Below, in pieces: positions 50,715 to 58,811 of a stretch of DNA of 64,000 nucleotides. The position numbers and the translations under genes were made by a program. Source of the DNA: Actinophytocola sp044466355 (lineage in GTDB: Bacteria; Actinomycetota; Actinomycetes; Mycobacteriales; Pseudonocardiaceae); the NCBI RefSeq assembly GCF_044466355.1, contig NZ_JBITMQ010000009.1:310001-374000 (forward strand), read 5' to 3'. The notes under the pieces were generated by a model. That model did not search any database, was not told the origin of the DNA, and saw only the letters and a program-made list of their open reading frames with translations. The first letter of the stretch is position 1, and every line of letters starts with the position of its first letter.

Positions 50715-51887
50715 CTAAGCAGCTCTGTCGTCTTCTGGCCCGCTGAATATGCGGTCCATAGCTTCGGCCCCGTGCTCCACGATCGGCCTGAGTTGATGGC
50801 GATACACCAGCTCGGTGACCGCCGTGCCGTTGTGGCCCATCAGCCGCGAGATCTGTTCGATGGGCATGCCGCTGTCGGACAGCAAGGACACGAAGCTGTG
50901 CCGGAGTTCTCGCGGGGTCCAGTCCGTCTCGACCAAGTCGGCCTTCTTGGCTACCTTCCGGAACGCGCGCCTGACGTTGTGCGCGTCCAGTTCGGTCCCG
51001 ACCGCTGACGCGAAGACCAGGTCGTTCTCCTGCCACCGGTCTCTGGCAAGCCGTCGCATGTACGCGAGCTTGGCTTGATGTGCCTTCAGTGCGTCAATGC
51101 ATCGTTGGGGGAGCGCGAGGGACCGGCGAGACTTCCGGGTCTTCGTGTCGCCCCCATCCCGCACGGACCGCCACACCATGATGTGCGGAGGTATCGGCGG
51201 CTCGGCGTCCGGCTTGCCGACCAGGTCAACGTGCGACCAGGTGAGTGCGCGCATCTCCTCCGTTCGCGCGCCGGTCAGCAGGGACACCACGACGTAGGCC
51301 CGCATCGGGGTTCCCTCGGCTGCCTTCAGGATGGCTTCGGCCTGGCCGAGGGTGAGGGACTTCGAAGGCCGACCGGGCTTGCCCTCGGGGACTTCGCACA
51401 AGAGCACGACGTTTCGCCTCACCTTGTCCCGCTTCTGTGCCCTCGCGATGGCACGCCGAAGGATGGAGTGCAGGTCACGGAGCGAACGAGTGGAAAGGAT
51501 CTTCGCCTTCTTGGCTAGCCACTTGTCCACGTCGTCAGCGGTCAGTTCACGGGCCTTCCGTGCGCCGAGGTCGGGAATGACGTGGCAGTTGGCTAGGGTT
51601 GTCAGCTTCTCCACTGTGCTCGCTGACCGGCGCGGCAGGCCGAAGTTCAGGAAGTCGGTAACGGCCTGGCGCACGGTGTACAGCCGGTCTTCGGAGGGCA
51701 GCCCGTCTTCGAGGTCCCGAAGCATCTCCCTGAGCTTCGCTTGTGCCTCCGTCTTGGTCTTGCAACTCGCCTTGCGGAACCTCCGCTTGCCCGCAGGCGT
51801 GTACCCGACGGTGACCTTGGCCACCCAACGCTGACGGTCGTCGTCCCAGTACAGGCTTCCGTCGCCGCGACTACGCCGCTTCGTCAC
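50715..51887 (-). CDS. int: Tyrosine recombinase / integrase
   Basis: A 390-residue phage-type integrase. The N-terminus has the arm-binding-like GDGSLYWDDDRQRWVAKVTVGYT. It is followed by a SAM-like core-binding domain and a catalytic domain with Arg in LLTGARTEEMRALTW, the HxxR box in PRELRHSFVSLL, then MGHNG and the nucleophile Tyr in ELVYRHQLRP. GTG 51887 overlaps the xis stop. It integrates and, with Xis, excises the AICE. Confidence 0.94.
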   Translation of the reverse strand: MTKRRSRGDGSLYWDDDRQRWVAKVTVGYTPAGKRRFRKASCKTKTEAQAKLREMLRDLEDGLPSEDRLYTVRQAVTDFLNFGLPRRSASTVEKLTTLANCHVIPDLGARKARELTADDVDKWLAKKAKILSTRSLRDLHSILRRAIARAQKRDKVRRNVVLLCEVPEGKPGRPSKSLTLGQAEAILKAAEGTPMRAYVVVSLLTGARTEEMRALTWSHVDLVGKPDAEPPIPPHIMVWRSVRDGGDTKTRKSRRSLALPQRCIDALKAHQAKLAYMRRLARDRWQENDLVFASAVGTELDAHNVRRAFRKVAKKADLVETDWTPRELRHSFVSLLSDSGMPIEQISRLMGHNGTAVTELVYRHQLRPIVEHGAEAMDRIFSGPEDDRAA

Positions 51888-52108
51888 AGGGACACCTCCG
51901 ACTCATCTATGAGCATCTGGACGTAGGTCTGAATGGCGGCCGCCGGGATGAGCCGGGCGCGGCCCTGCTTGACCGAGCGCAGTCGACCGGCACGGATCTG
52001 CTCGTAGATGAACGAGCGGCTCATGGACAGGAGCTTCATGGCCTCGGTGACCCGGTACAGGTGCCGTCCGGGCACCGCCACAGGGGTGGGCATCGAGTTC
52101 GTCATCAC
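51884..52108 (-). CDS. xis: Excisionase / helix-turn-helix protein
   Basis: A 74-residue MerR-like winged helix: YRVTEAMKLLSMSRSFIYEQI followed by RAGRLRSVKQGRARLIP. It is typical of AICE excisionases directly before int. The rep-like/xis/int genes overlap by stop-start (positions 52105-52108 and 51884-51887). GTG 52108 or ATG 52105 may start it. Confidence 0.9.
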   Translation of the reverse strand: MMTNSMPTPVAVPGRHLYRVTEAMKLLSMSRSFIYEQIRAGRLRSVKQGRARLIPAAAIQTYVQMLIDESEVSL

Positions 52109-53667
52109 GCTTCCCCCGCACTGTCGGATGTGTTGTCCGCGACCGGCGCGACATCCGCGACCGCACTGGTCTCAGGGGTCGCGGACAGCTCTGGGCGTCC
52201 GCGACTGTCCGCGACCTGTCCGTGAGTCCGGGTCGCGGAGGTCGCGTCTGGTTGCGCGACTCGTTCGGAGTCGCCGGGTTGGGTGACCTGGTCGGTCGCG
52301 GGCGTCGCGGAGGTCGCGCCTGCATCGGGCGGGGGCAGGTAGCGGCTCCATGCGTCGGACAGGCCGCCGTCGCCGTCTACGCGGTAGCCCTTCAGGGCTT
52401 TGCCGTTGACCTTCACGTCCTTGGGCCGGACCGAGTAGCGGTCCAGTTCCTTGGCGAGTCGGCGACTGTCGAGCGGCTTGCCTTGGAGGTCTGTCCACGG
52501 GCCGTCTTCGATCGCATGTAGCTCACGGATCAGGTCGGCTGTTGTCATGCGGTCGGTCTTCTGTGCGGTGAAGACGTCGCGGATGTCCGCTAGCAGCCGG
52601 ACGCCGGTCGAGACGTTCTGCGGTCCGGCGTCGACCACGAAGTGGCGGCACGCCTTGCGTGCGGTCTCCGGCCAGTGCCCGCCGGCCGAATCCGCGAGGG
52701 CGAGCAGTGGACGCCAGATCTCGGCCGCGCGGTCGCGCACACCATCCGGCCGTTCGGGCCGTGCTCGTGCCACGTCGTCAGCGACGCGTTGTGCCCATGC
52801 TTCGAGATCGGCGCTGACGGGTGCGGCTTCCCTCTCCACGTCTTCTTCTATGAACTCCTCGACCAGTTCGTCATGCCGACGCTTGCGCATGTGGATGGTC
52901 ACCGCGCGAGTGGTGATCGTGGCTGGCATGCCTCCCGCGATTCCGGCCAGTGCGACCGGTGCGTAGACCGGGAAGCGGGTGACGTTCATGCTCTTCGCGT
53001 CCCCGACACACCGGGCGACCGTGGCCGTCCGCTTGTATCCGGCGTTGAGCAGTGCGCGGAGGTCTTCGTTGTTGCCGCCGGTCTTGGGGTTGAACACGGC
53101 GTCGATCTCGTCGAAAAGCAGCGTGATCGGGCCTTCGACCAGCATCCGGAACACGGCTGCGGGCGTGATGCTGATCGTCATCTCGGGCTTGGCGACCAGG
53201 TACTGACCGACTTCGAGCACGCGCGTCTTGCCACTGCCCGGTTCGGCCGAGTCCAGGATGAGCCGAGGCGTGACGTACAGCCGGTCCGCAATGTGGGTGT
53301 GGGCGTACCAGAGCGCCAGCGTCGGCGCACAGTGCTCGTTCGGGAACGCGGAGAACCGCGACACGAACGCCACCACCGCATCGAGTACTTCGTGACCGGA
53401 CTTGACGAACGCGTTGGCCGGGGCCGGACCGAGCCACGTCAGCGGCCGGGCAGGAGCGACCTCAGGCACGTCGCTGTTCGGGGCAGAGCCGTTGTCCTCG
53501 GTGTGCTTGATGGCTGCCTGCCGTGTGGTCCAGGTGGTCTGGCACGCCTCCGAGCAGAACTCGTCGGACGGGGAGCCGTCGCGGGAACCTCCGCACTCCA
53601 CACAGGCCCGTTGATCGTCGGCAATGACCGCGTCGATCGCCGAGAGAGCTTCGGTGAGATCGGGCAT
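52105..53667 (-). CDS. DUF3631 domain ATPase, likely element replication protein
   Basis: A 520-residue protein. The N-terminus has a possible zinc finger (CVECGG, then CSEACQTTW). The P-loop ATPase core has DSAEPGSGKTRVLEVGQYL (Walker A) and ITLLFDEIDAVF (Walker B), then the DUF3631 C-terminal region, and ends in a Thr/Ala/Asp-rich tail. DUF3631 proteins occupy the rep position in many actinobacterial elements. Its start overlaps the stop of the DnaB-N-like gene (ATGA), and its stop overlaps xis. The role in replication is inferred from position and fold. Confidence 0.78.
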   Translation of the reverse strand: MPDLTEALSAIDAVIADDQRACVECGGSRDGSPSDEFCSEACQTTWTTRQAAIKHTEDNGSAPNSDVPEVAPARPLTWLGPAPANAFVKSGHEVLDAVVAFVSRFSAFPNEHCAPTLALWYAHTHIADRLYVTPRLILDSAEPGSGKTRVLEVGQYLVAKPEMTISITPAAVFRMLVEGPITLLFDEIDAVFNPKTGGNNEDLRALLNAGYKRTATVARCVGDAKSMNVTRFPVYAPVALAGIAGGMPATITTRAVTIHMRKRRHDELVEEFIEEDVEREAAPVSADLEAWAQRVADDVARARPERPDGVRDRAAEIWRPLLALADSAGGHWPETARKACRHFVVDAGPQNVSTGVRLLADIRDVFTAQKTDRMTTADLIRELHAIEDGPWTDLQGKPLDSRRLAKELDRYSVRPKDVKVNGKALKGYRVDGDGGLSDAWSRYLPPPDAGATSATPATDQVTQPGDSERVAQPDATSATRTHGQVADSRGRPELSATPETSAVADVAPVADNTSDSAGEA

Positions 53668-54194
53668 CAGGCCGCCACCTTCAACCGCGTCGCGTCGCCG
53701 GTCTGGTCGCGGGCGGCCAGGTAGCGGCTCCACAGGTCGTCCACGCGGCTCGTGTCGTCGGTGACGTCGAACAGCGACGTCGTCGACCACTCGTCATCGA
53801 CGCCTTGCACCAGGCGCAGGCCGTGGGCGCGGACTGCCCGTCGCCAGGCGGCCTTCAGTACGAGCGATTTCAGCCAGGCACCGGCAGCCTCGGGCGCGAG
53901 CGGCGCGTGGTGGTAGGTGTCGGCGATCCACAGACCGATGTTGTGGAGTCGTCGCGGGCCGCCGGTCCACGGCCGCTGGTCGGTCGTCTCCCACGCGCGG
54001 TCCAGGAGGGCGAGCGGCGCGGGTGCCTGGTCTTCGGCGGCCAACTCGATGGCGAGTTGGAGCACGTCGGCCGCGACTGGCGAGCCGAGGTCTGCGGCCT
54101 GCATCCCGGCGAGCAACCTCCGGGCCGGGACGGTGCCGAGCTGCATGACGCAGCCGAGGAACTGACGTTCTGGGTCAAGGATTGGTGAAGTCAT
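53667..54194 (-). CDS. DnaB N-terminal-like protein
   Basis: A 175-residue all-helical protein. MTSPILDPERQFLGCVMQLG, then PVAADVLQLAIELAAEDQAP and RRLHNIGLWIADTYHHA, reproduce the pattern of the N-terminal domain of replicative helicase DnaB (which begins EAEQAVLG). No helicase motor follows. ATG 54194 is preceded by GAAGGG. Coupled to the DUF3631 ATPase, it may act as a helicase loader or a bipartite helicase. The frame is open upstream, but this ATG is the first with a site. Confidence 0.65.
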   Translation of the reverse strand: MTSPILDPERQFLGCVMQLGTVPARRLLAGMQAADLGSPVAADVLQLAIELAAEDQAPAPLALLDRAWETTDQRPWTGGPRRLHNIGLWIADTYHHAPLAPEAAGAWLKSLVLKAAWRRAVRAHGLRLVQGVDDEWSTTSLFDVTDDTSRVDDLWSRYLAARDQTGDATRLKVAA

Positions 54195-54223
54195 CGGAAG
54201 CCCTTCGAAGCGCGGGACGGCGG

Positions 54224-54508
54224 TCAGCGGTCGTCGTCTCGGCGGTTGCGGTCCCGCGCTTGGCGGATGGAGCGGCGGACCCGGACAGCGGCGTTGTAGG
54301 CGCGGCGACCAGCCCGGAGCGTGCGACCGGTGCCGTTGCAGCGCCGACAGAGCCGGATGGCGCGCAGGATCGGCGAGCGGAAGTCGCCCACTCCGCGGCA
54401 CGAGCGGCACGCCTTGTACGGGTAGACCGCACACGACCAGGCGTAACCGAGAGCGACAAGGATCATGACGAGCAGGAACGGGCCGGTCAGGCTGTCGAGG
54501 GTGTTCAT
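54224..54508 (-). CDS. Small membrane protein with DnaJ-type zinc-finger repeats
   Basis: A 94-residue protein. An N-terminal hydrophobic helix (FLLVMILVALGYAWSCAVYP) is followed by CRSCRGVGDF and CRRCNGTGRT, two CxxCxG repeats as in DnaJ zinc centres, and a strongly basic C-terminus. Similar small proteins occur in AICEs; the role is unknown. AGGAGA precedes the ATG. It lies between the FtsK gene and the DnaB-N-like gene. Confidence 0.72.
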   Translation of the reverse strand: MNTLDSLTGPFLLVMILVALGYAWSCAVYPYKACRSCRGVGDFRSPILRAIRLCRRCNGTGRTLRAGRRAYNAAVRVRRSIRQARDRNRRDDDR

Positions 54509-54550
54509 GGGGTGTCTCCTGGGCTGTTTTGGGCCGCGTTCGGCCCACGC

Positions 54551-54638
54551 CTCTAGGTGCTAGGGCGCTGATCAGGAAAGGTTTTGGTGTCTAGGGAGGG
54601 CTCTAGGTCTAGAGGGCGAGGGCTCTAGACCTAGAGCC
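54551..54638. repeat. CTAG-rich repeat array, candidate transfer locus (clt)
   Basis: The 8-mer CTCTAGGT occurs at 54551 and 54601, with its complement at 54629. Two CTAGGG occur at 54560 and 54591. 54599-54614 and 54623-54638 form a perfect 16-bp inverted repeat with an 8-base loop. The array lies 11-100 bases beyond the stop of the FtsK/TraB gene, where Streptomyces TraB proteins have their repeat-based clt target. It could instead be a terminator. Confidence 0.5.
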
Positions 54639-54648
54639 GCGCAACGCG

Positions 54649-56835
54649 CTAGCCGCGACCTCGAAGCCGCTCACTGTCCGTGAGAAGTTCGGTGAGCCAC
54701 TCACGCTTGATGCCCATGCGGTTGGCGCTCTTGCCGGTTGTCGGGTCGGTCGCCCACACCTGCTTTGTGGAGATGCCGAACGGCTTGAGCGCACCGGCCA
54801 ACTGCGTGGCCTTCGCCGCGCCGGTCGGCAACTCGGCCCACGGGCCGTAGACCGCCGGGCGCAGCTCGGCGAGCCGATCCACGATCGTCTCCGACCACGC
54901 CTTGTCCGCGTCGCCGATCGCCGTCAGCACGTCCGGCAGCAAGGTGCTGCCGTCGCGCTCGTCCTCCTCGGGTGTGAGGTCGAGTCCGGCCGCGTAGCCG
55001 GTGAGCCGACCGGCCGCCAGCCGTGCGGCACGAGCGCGCGCCGCGAGCTGTTCGGCGTCCGGGCCGTCGATGTAGACGCCGCGCGTGGTCCGCGGCTCGT
55101 CTCCCTCGCCGAGCAGGATGCCGATTCCCTTGTCACGGAAGGAAAACGTCGTGGCCTTGATGCCGTTGCGGTAGGCGGACGTGCCGAGAACCATGTCGTT
55201 CGCTGGCTGGCCGGTGACCTTCAGGCAGAACCGCATGACGGCGTTGTCGCTGATCGCGGTCGGGATGCTCTTCGCGTCCGGTCGTTGGGTGGCCAGGATG
55301 ATCACGATGCCGAGCGCCGGGCCGCGCTTGACCAGGTCGGTGCAGATCGCCTCGATTTCCGCGCCGTGCTCGTCGTGCTCGAACCACTTCTGGCACTCGT
55401 CGATGCCGATCACGATCGGATGCAGGCCGAGGGACTTCTTGTCGGCAAGCTCCGGCGTGACCTTGTTCTCCGGACACAGGTCCTTCGGCAACTCGCGGAT
55501 CACCTTCGCTCGCCGTCGCAGCTCGGTACTCAACGCGCGTAGGTCCGCCACGGCGTACGCGATGTCTTCCGGCTCGTCCCCCGCCCGGTAGCGATGCGAG
55601 ATCGGCGCGAGCGGCGACAGGTCGCCTGTGCCCTTGAGGTCGTACGCGTGCAGCTCGGCGCGCGGGTCCATCCCGGCGAGCAGCAGCAGTTCCCGCAGCG
55701 TGAACGTCTTGCCCATGCGGGGAATCGCGCCGATCACCATCGAGATGAACATCAGGGTGATCTCGACCCACCGGCCGCGCTGATCGGTGCCGAACGGCTG
55801 AGGCTTGAACAGGTCCACGCTTCCGGCCTTGCGCAGCGGCCACACCGGTTGGCGGGACTTGGACATGTCCTGGTCGCCGACCCACAAGACCATCCGTCCG
55901 GGATGGACTTCCGCGTTGCCTTCCGGCCACACGCAACCCAGCGGACGGCCGAGGGCGGACGCGAGCTTTGCCCGACGCTCGATGACCTCGGCAACGGTGA
56001 CACCAGGCGGCAAGTCCACGTCTGCGCGCCAACCAGGTCCGTCCCGCTGAATCGGCGCGGTGAAGCCGATCGCATCCGGGTTCTTGGCTAGCGCCTGGTT
56101 GATGCCCGCGATGCCCAGTACGGACAACGCGTGAACGACGTTGTCACTCGTGAGCTTCTGGATCTTCGAAGCCGTCACTGCACGAGTAGCGACGATGGGG
56201 TTGTCCTTTGTGGTGCCGAGTTTCCCAAGCAGGCCGACCGCCACGACGCCGCAGGCCCACAAGACCCACGCTGGCAACGATTCCGGCAGGAACAGCACCA
56301 GGCCGAGCACGATCGCCGCAGCCAGGCCGAGCTGAGTCCAGCGCAGCACCACACGCCGGTCCCGTTGCTGCGACAGCTTCAGGTACAGGTCGGCGGTGTC
56401 GGCGGTCGCGGTCTCGGATCGCGCCGGGCGACCCTCCGCGTCGGTCACGTATCGGCCGGTCGAGGCTGCCAGGAACAACAACCCACGTGGGGAGCGCACG
56501 GCCAGCCTCAGCGCGTACAGCGGCGACCGGGCGACGTGGTAGCCGATCTTGTGGGCGTAGTGCACGCCCACCCACTTCGCGGCCTGCTTCGCCTCGCCCA
56601 GCGTGCGGAGGTAGGACGGAATGATCGGCTGACGTTCCTGGTTCCGCAAGCGGTCCAACCAGGTCGAACCGTCCGTGACGGTCGTGTCCACCGAGACAGC
56701 GGGTGCGCTCTCATCGACCAACTCAGCGTCGACGATCTCCGGTGCGGGTGCAGGCCGTGTCACGGGAACAGCGGACGGGAATGCGATCACGTTGCCGGAC
56801 TTGCCATTGGAGAATCCGTCTGTGGTGGTTGCCAT
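54649..56835 (-). CDS. FtsK/SpoIIIE-type DNA translocase (TraB/TraSA-like)
   Basis: A 728-residue conjugative translocase. The N-terminal cytoplasmic part is followed by two adjacent membrane helices (VLRWTQLGLAAAIVLGLVLF and AWVLWACGVVAVGLLGKLG). The motor has Walker A GAIPRMGKTF, Walker B VIGIDECQKWF, the IILATQRPDAKSIPTAI sensor stretch and a C-terminal winged-helix-like domain (QVWATDPTTGKSANRMGIK) that could bind clt repeats. ATG 56835 has GGAGG. In AICEs this single protein moves double-stranded DNA to the recipient. Confidence 0.93.
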   Translation of the reverse strand: MATTTDGFSNGKSGNVIAFPSAVPVTRPAPAPEIVDAELVDESAPAVSVDTTVTDGSTWLDRLRNQERQPIIPSYLRTLGEAKQAAKWVGVHYAHKIGYHVARSPLYALRLAVRSPRGLLFLAASTGRYVTDAEGRPARSETATADTADLYLKLSQQRDRRVVLRWTQLGLAAAIVLGLVLFLPESLPAWVLWACGVVAVGLLGKLGTTKDNPIVATRAVTASKIQKLTSDNVVHALSVLGIAGINQALAKNPDAIGFTAPIQRDGPGWRADVDLPPGVTVAEVIERRAKLASALGRPLGCVWPEGNAEVHPGRMVLWVGDQDMSKSRQPVWPLRKAGSVDLFKPQPFGTDQRGRWVEITLMFISMVIGAIPRMGKTFTLRELLLLAGMDPRAELHAYDLKGTGDLSPLAPISHRYRAGDEPEDIAYAVADLRALSTELRRRAKVIRELPKDLCPENKVTPELADKKSLGLHPIVIGIDECQKWFEHDEHGAEIEAICTDLVKRGPALGIVIILATQRPDAKSIPTAISDNAVMRFCLKVTGQPANDMVLGTSAYRNGIKATTFSFRDKGIGILLGEGDEPRTTRGVYIDGPDAEQLAARARAARLAAGRLTGYAAGLDLTPEEDERDGSTLLPDVLTAIGDADKAWSETIVDRLAELRPAVYGPWAELPTGAAKATQLAGALKPFGISTKQVWATDPTTGKSANRMGIKREWLTELLTDSERLRGRG

Positions 56836-57611
56836 CAGTCGTTCACCTCCTGGCGGGCGTGGAGCAGGTGAGCGAGAGCGGCACCGCACCCGAGCACGAC
56901 CACCGGCAGGCACGAGACGAGCGTGGTGATCGGCCATGGGGCGTGCGTGACACCAGCCGCGGTCATCAGGTGGTACGCGACTTGTCCCGCCATCCCGAGG
57001 GCCAGCGAGCCGAATGCCGACCACTTGGCGAACTCACGGGCGCGAGCAGGCCCGGTCGCATCCGACAACCAGACCCGCATTGCGAACGCCGCGTAGGTCT
57101 CAACCCCGATCGGCAGCGTGATCGCCGAGTTGATCGACAGGCCGTCCCAGATGCCGGGGAGCAGTTCGATCGGCCCGAAGCCGGTCAGGCGGCCGAGCCC
57201 GACCCAACCACCCCAGATCGCCACGAACGCCGGTAGGGCCAGCAGCAGGAGCGGCCAGGACGGGACAGGCCGCGGAGCCAGACCCGAGTCTGCAACGGCC
57301 CTGACCTGCACGGTCGACTGTTGTTGCTCCCGTACGTGCGGCTTGTCCGTGCCCGTCTCCGGGGCGGGGTTCTCACCGGATTCCGGGACGGAGTGAAGGA
57401 CCCGGACCGGCGCGTTCTCGCGCTCGCTGTTAAGCGCGTCCAGGATGGCGCGCGCCTTGGGGGCACCCACCCGGAACTCGGTCATGATCCGGTTCCGAGA
57501 GGGCGTGGAGCCCAGGTCCGCGACCCATGCGCGGACTCGGGGAAGCAGCCCTTCCACAGAAGGCGGGTACGCGCTTCCCGTGCTCTTGTTGGGCATGTTG
57601 AGCCCTACCAT
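56835..57611 (-). CDS. DUF2637 membrane protein (SpdB2-like)
   Basis: A 258-residue protein. It has an N-terminal winged-helix-like segment (LLPRVRAWVADLGSTPSRNR to RVGAPKARAILDALN), a hydrophilic linker and four transmembrane helices. The latter include LLLLALPAFVAIWGGWVGLG and ITTLVSCLPVVVLGCGAALA. This is the DUF2637/SpdB2 pattern found beside TraB in actinomycete elements, where it aids spread within the mycelium. AGGAG precedes ATG 57611. The stop overlaps the FtsK start. Confidence 0.82.
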   Translation of the reverse strand: MVGLNMPNKSTGSAYPPSVEGLLPRVRAWVADLGSTPSRNRIMTEFRVGAPKARAILDALNSERENAPVRVLHSVPESGENPAPETGTDKPHVREQQQSTVQVRAVADSGLAPRPVPSWPLLLLALPAFVAIWGGWVGLGRLTGFGPIELLPGIWDGLSINSAITLPIGVETYAAFAMRVWLSDATGPARAREFAKWSAFGSLALGMAGQVAYHLMTAAGVTHAPWPITTLVSCLPVVVLGCGAALAHLLHARQEVND

Positions 57612-57699
57612 TAAAGTCTCCTGACTTGCCTCGTGTCGGTTGGGAGACCCGGTCCGGCGGATGGTTCTTGGCGGTTCCGTGCGCCGGGCCGGGGCGAGA

Positions 57700-57924
57700 T
57701 CAAGCAGCCGCGTCGTCCGTGTGGTTCGACTGGCCGCGAAGAACGGCGTTGACGGTCTGGCGGTTGAGACGCCGGACGTGTCGATTGGTCGCCACGTGAT
57801 CCGTGACAGCGGACGGCAACCCGCTGGTCTCGTCGGCTGCGAAGTACTCCGCGAGCAGGGCGTCAATGTCCGCCTCGTACAGGCCGTCCGGCGCGTAGCT
57901 GAGCGGCGGAATGCGGTCATCCAT
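57700..57924 (-). CDS. Small hypothetical protein of the AICE
   Basis: A 74-residue acidic protein (MDDRIPPLSYAPDGLYEADI to RQTVNAVLRGQSNHTDDAAA) with no recognised domain. It is the first gene of the transfer operon, just inside the divergent promoter region, with GGAG ten bases before the ATG. A start 21 codons upstream is possible but would overlap the promoter at 57989-58018. Confidence 0.55.
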   Translation of the reverse strand: MDDRIPPLSYAPDGLYEADIDALLAEYFAADETSGLPSAVTDHVATNRHVRRLNRQTVNAVLRGQSNHTDDAAA

Positions 57925-57988
57925 GAGCGATCGGCTCCAAGTTCGTTCGTGGTCTCCCGCTTGGGAGCGGCCCTTTGGCCGGGGCACA

Positions 57989-58018
57989 AACGTAAGATGT
58001 ATCTATCAACTCTGTCAA
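57989..58018 (-). promoter_or_regulatory. Promoter of the transfer/replication operon
   Basis: On the minus strand, TTGACA (58018-58013), 18 bases, TACGTT (57994-57989). This is the best sigma-A-type promoter in the window. Confidence 0.65.
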
Positions 58019-58030
58019 CAGACATGCTTG

Positions 58031-58062
58031 AACTCACTCAACTGAGTTGCTTCGCCTACCCT
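58031..58062. promoter_or_regulatory. Operator-like palindrome and gntR promoter
   Basis: AACTCA (58031-58036) and TGAGTT (58043-58048) form an inverted repeat spaced by six bases. TACCCT (58057-58062) is exactly seven bases before the ATG of the GntR gene, implying a leaderless transcript. The palindrome between the two divergent promoters is a likely repressor site. Confidence 0.55.
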
Positions 58063-58068
58063 TGTCGC

Positions 58069-58416
58069 ATGGCCTCTTTGGACCCTGACGATCCGCGCGC
58101 CCCGTACCTGCAAGTGGCCGGCGGCCTGCGCGCCGCGATCCGGTCGGGTCAGTACGGCCCCGGCGCGCAGTTGCCCACCTACCAGGAACTGGCCGACACG
58201 TGGGGCGTCGCGATCAACACGGTCAAGGCCGCTGTGACGCTGCTGCGCGATGAGGGCCTGGTCGTCACCCAGCACGGCAAGGGGTCGTTCGTGCGAACCC
58301 AACCGGCGGAAGGCGAATCGCTCACCCGCGACAGCGGGGGAGACGAGCGCGTCTGGCAGGCCATTGCCGAGATCCGCCGTCGGCTCGCTGACATCGAACG
58401 GCAGCTCGACCGCTAG
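58069..58416 (+). CDS. GntR-family repressor (KorSA/TraR-like)
   Basis: A 115-residue GntR/YtrA-type protein. It has LQVAGGLRAAIRSGQYGPGAQLP, then TYQELADTWGVAINTVKAAVTLL and the wing KGSFVRTQ, followed by a short C-terminal coiled segment. It is divergent from the transfer operon, as KorSA is in pSAM2, and is presumed to repress transfer and replication functions. The ATG 58069 is used; longer frames cross the promoter. The stop overlaps the opposite small membrane gene by four bases. Confidence 0.88.
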   Translation: MASLDPDDPRAPYLQVAGGLRAAIRSGQYGPGAQLPTYQELADTWGVAINTVKAAVTLLRDEGLVVTQHGKGSFVRTQPAEGESLTRDSGGDERVWQAIAEIRRRLADIERQLDR

Positions 58417-58613
58417 CCGACCAAGGCGCGAATGACCCCCGCCAAGCCGTCGACCAGCGCGCCCAAGCCGTCGAACAGAGCCGTCGCCGCGTTGGCCGCT
58501 TCGTTCGGGTACTTCACGACGAAGACCAGGAGCGCCAAGACAATCGCGGTGCCGATCAACTTGGACAGAATTCCGCCGCCGGTTTTCATTCCGGGGATTA
58601 CGTTCTTCGCCAT
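58413..58613 (-). CDS. Small hydrophobic membrane protein
   Basis: A 66-residue protein with a central helix (LIGTAIVLALLVFVVKYP) and an alanine-rich amphipathic C-terminus (ANAATALFDGLGALVDGLAG). A strong GGAAGGA site precedes the ATG. Size and position fit the small Spd-like proteins of actinomycete plasmids, but no family is assigned. Confidence 0.65.
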   Translation of the reverse strand: MAKNVIPGMKTGGGILSKLIGTAIVLALLVFVVKYPNEAANAATALFDGLGALVDGLAGVIRALVG

Positions 58614-58696
58614 TGGTTTTCCTTCCGCTGTAGTCGGTCATGTACCAACTGTGCGGTGTGCGCGGCTTCACGAGAAGTGCCGAAATAGACCCCCAA

Positions 58697-58760
58697 CACT
58701 GAACTTTCACTGAACCGGAAGTCCTGAACTTCCGCCGAAGGCACTGAACTTTCACCGAAC
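58697..58760. repeat. Direct repeats flanking a palindrome upstream of the aminotransferase gene
   Basis: The 19-mer CACTGAACTTTCACTGAAC (58697-58715) recurs at 58742-58760 with one change, and a partial copy lies between. GGAAGT/ACTTCC (58717-58733) forms an inverted repeat in the centre. The array ends about 50 bases before the next gene and is a candidate operator or iteron set. Confidence 0.6.
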
Positions 58761-58811
58761 TTGGGCCGCCTTGGGATGTCGCTCCGGCCGTCGGCCTGGG
58801 AGGCTGGCGGC

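Larger units (their letters stand above)
49308..58613. mobile_element. Actinomycete integrative and conjugative element (AICE), visible part
   Basis: The set Int, Xis, replication-type proteins, FtsK/TraB translocase, DUF2637 spread-like protein and GntR repressor in one mostly overlapping minus-strand block is the architecture of pSAM2-type AICEs. These transfer double-stranded DNA between mycelia. The integrase-proximal end points to tRNA-Ile, whose 3-prime half would be the attachment core. A second copy of that tRNA end was not found to the right in the window, so the right boundary is unknown and the genes after 58.6 kb may or may not belong to it. Low-GC DNA at 50.3-50.6 kb supports foreign origin. 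Confidence 0.75.

Noticed and set aside
50589..51008. A 139-residue plus-strand ORF beside the integrase
   Set aside because: Its latter half is antisense to the integrase catalytic end and its start covers the integrase terminator.
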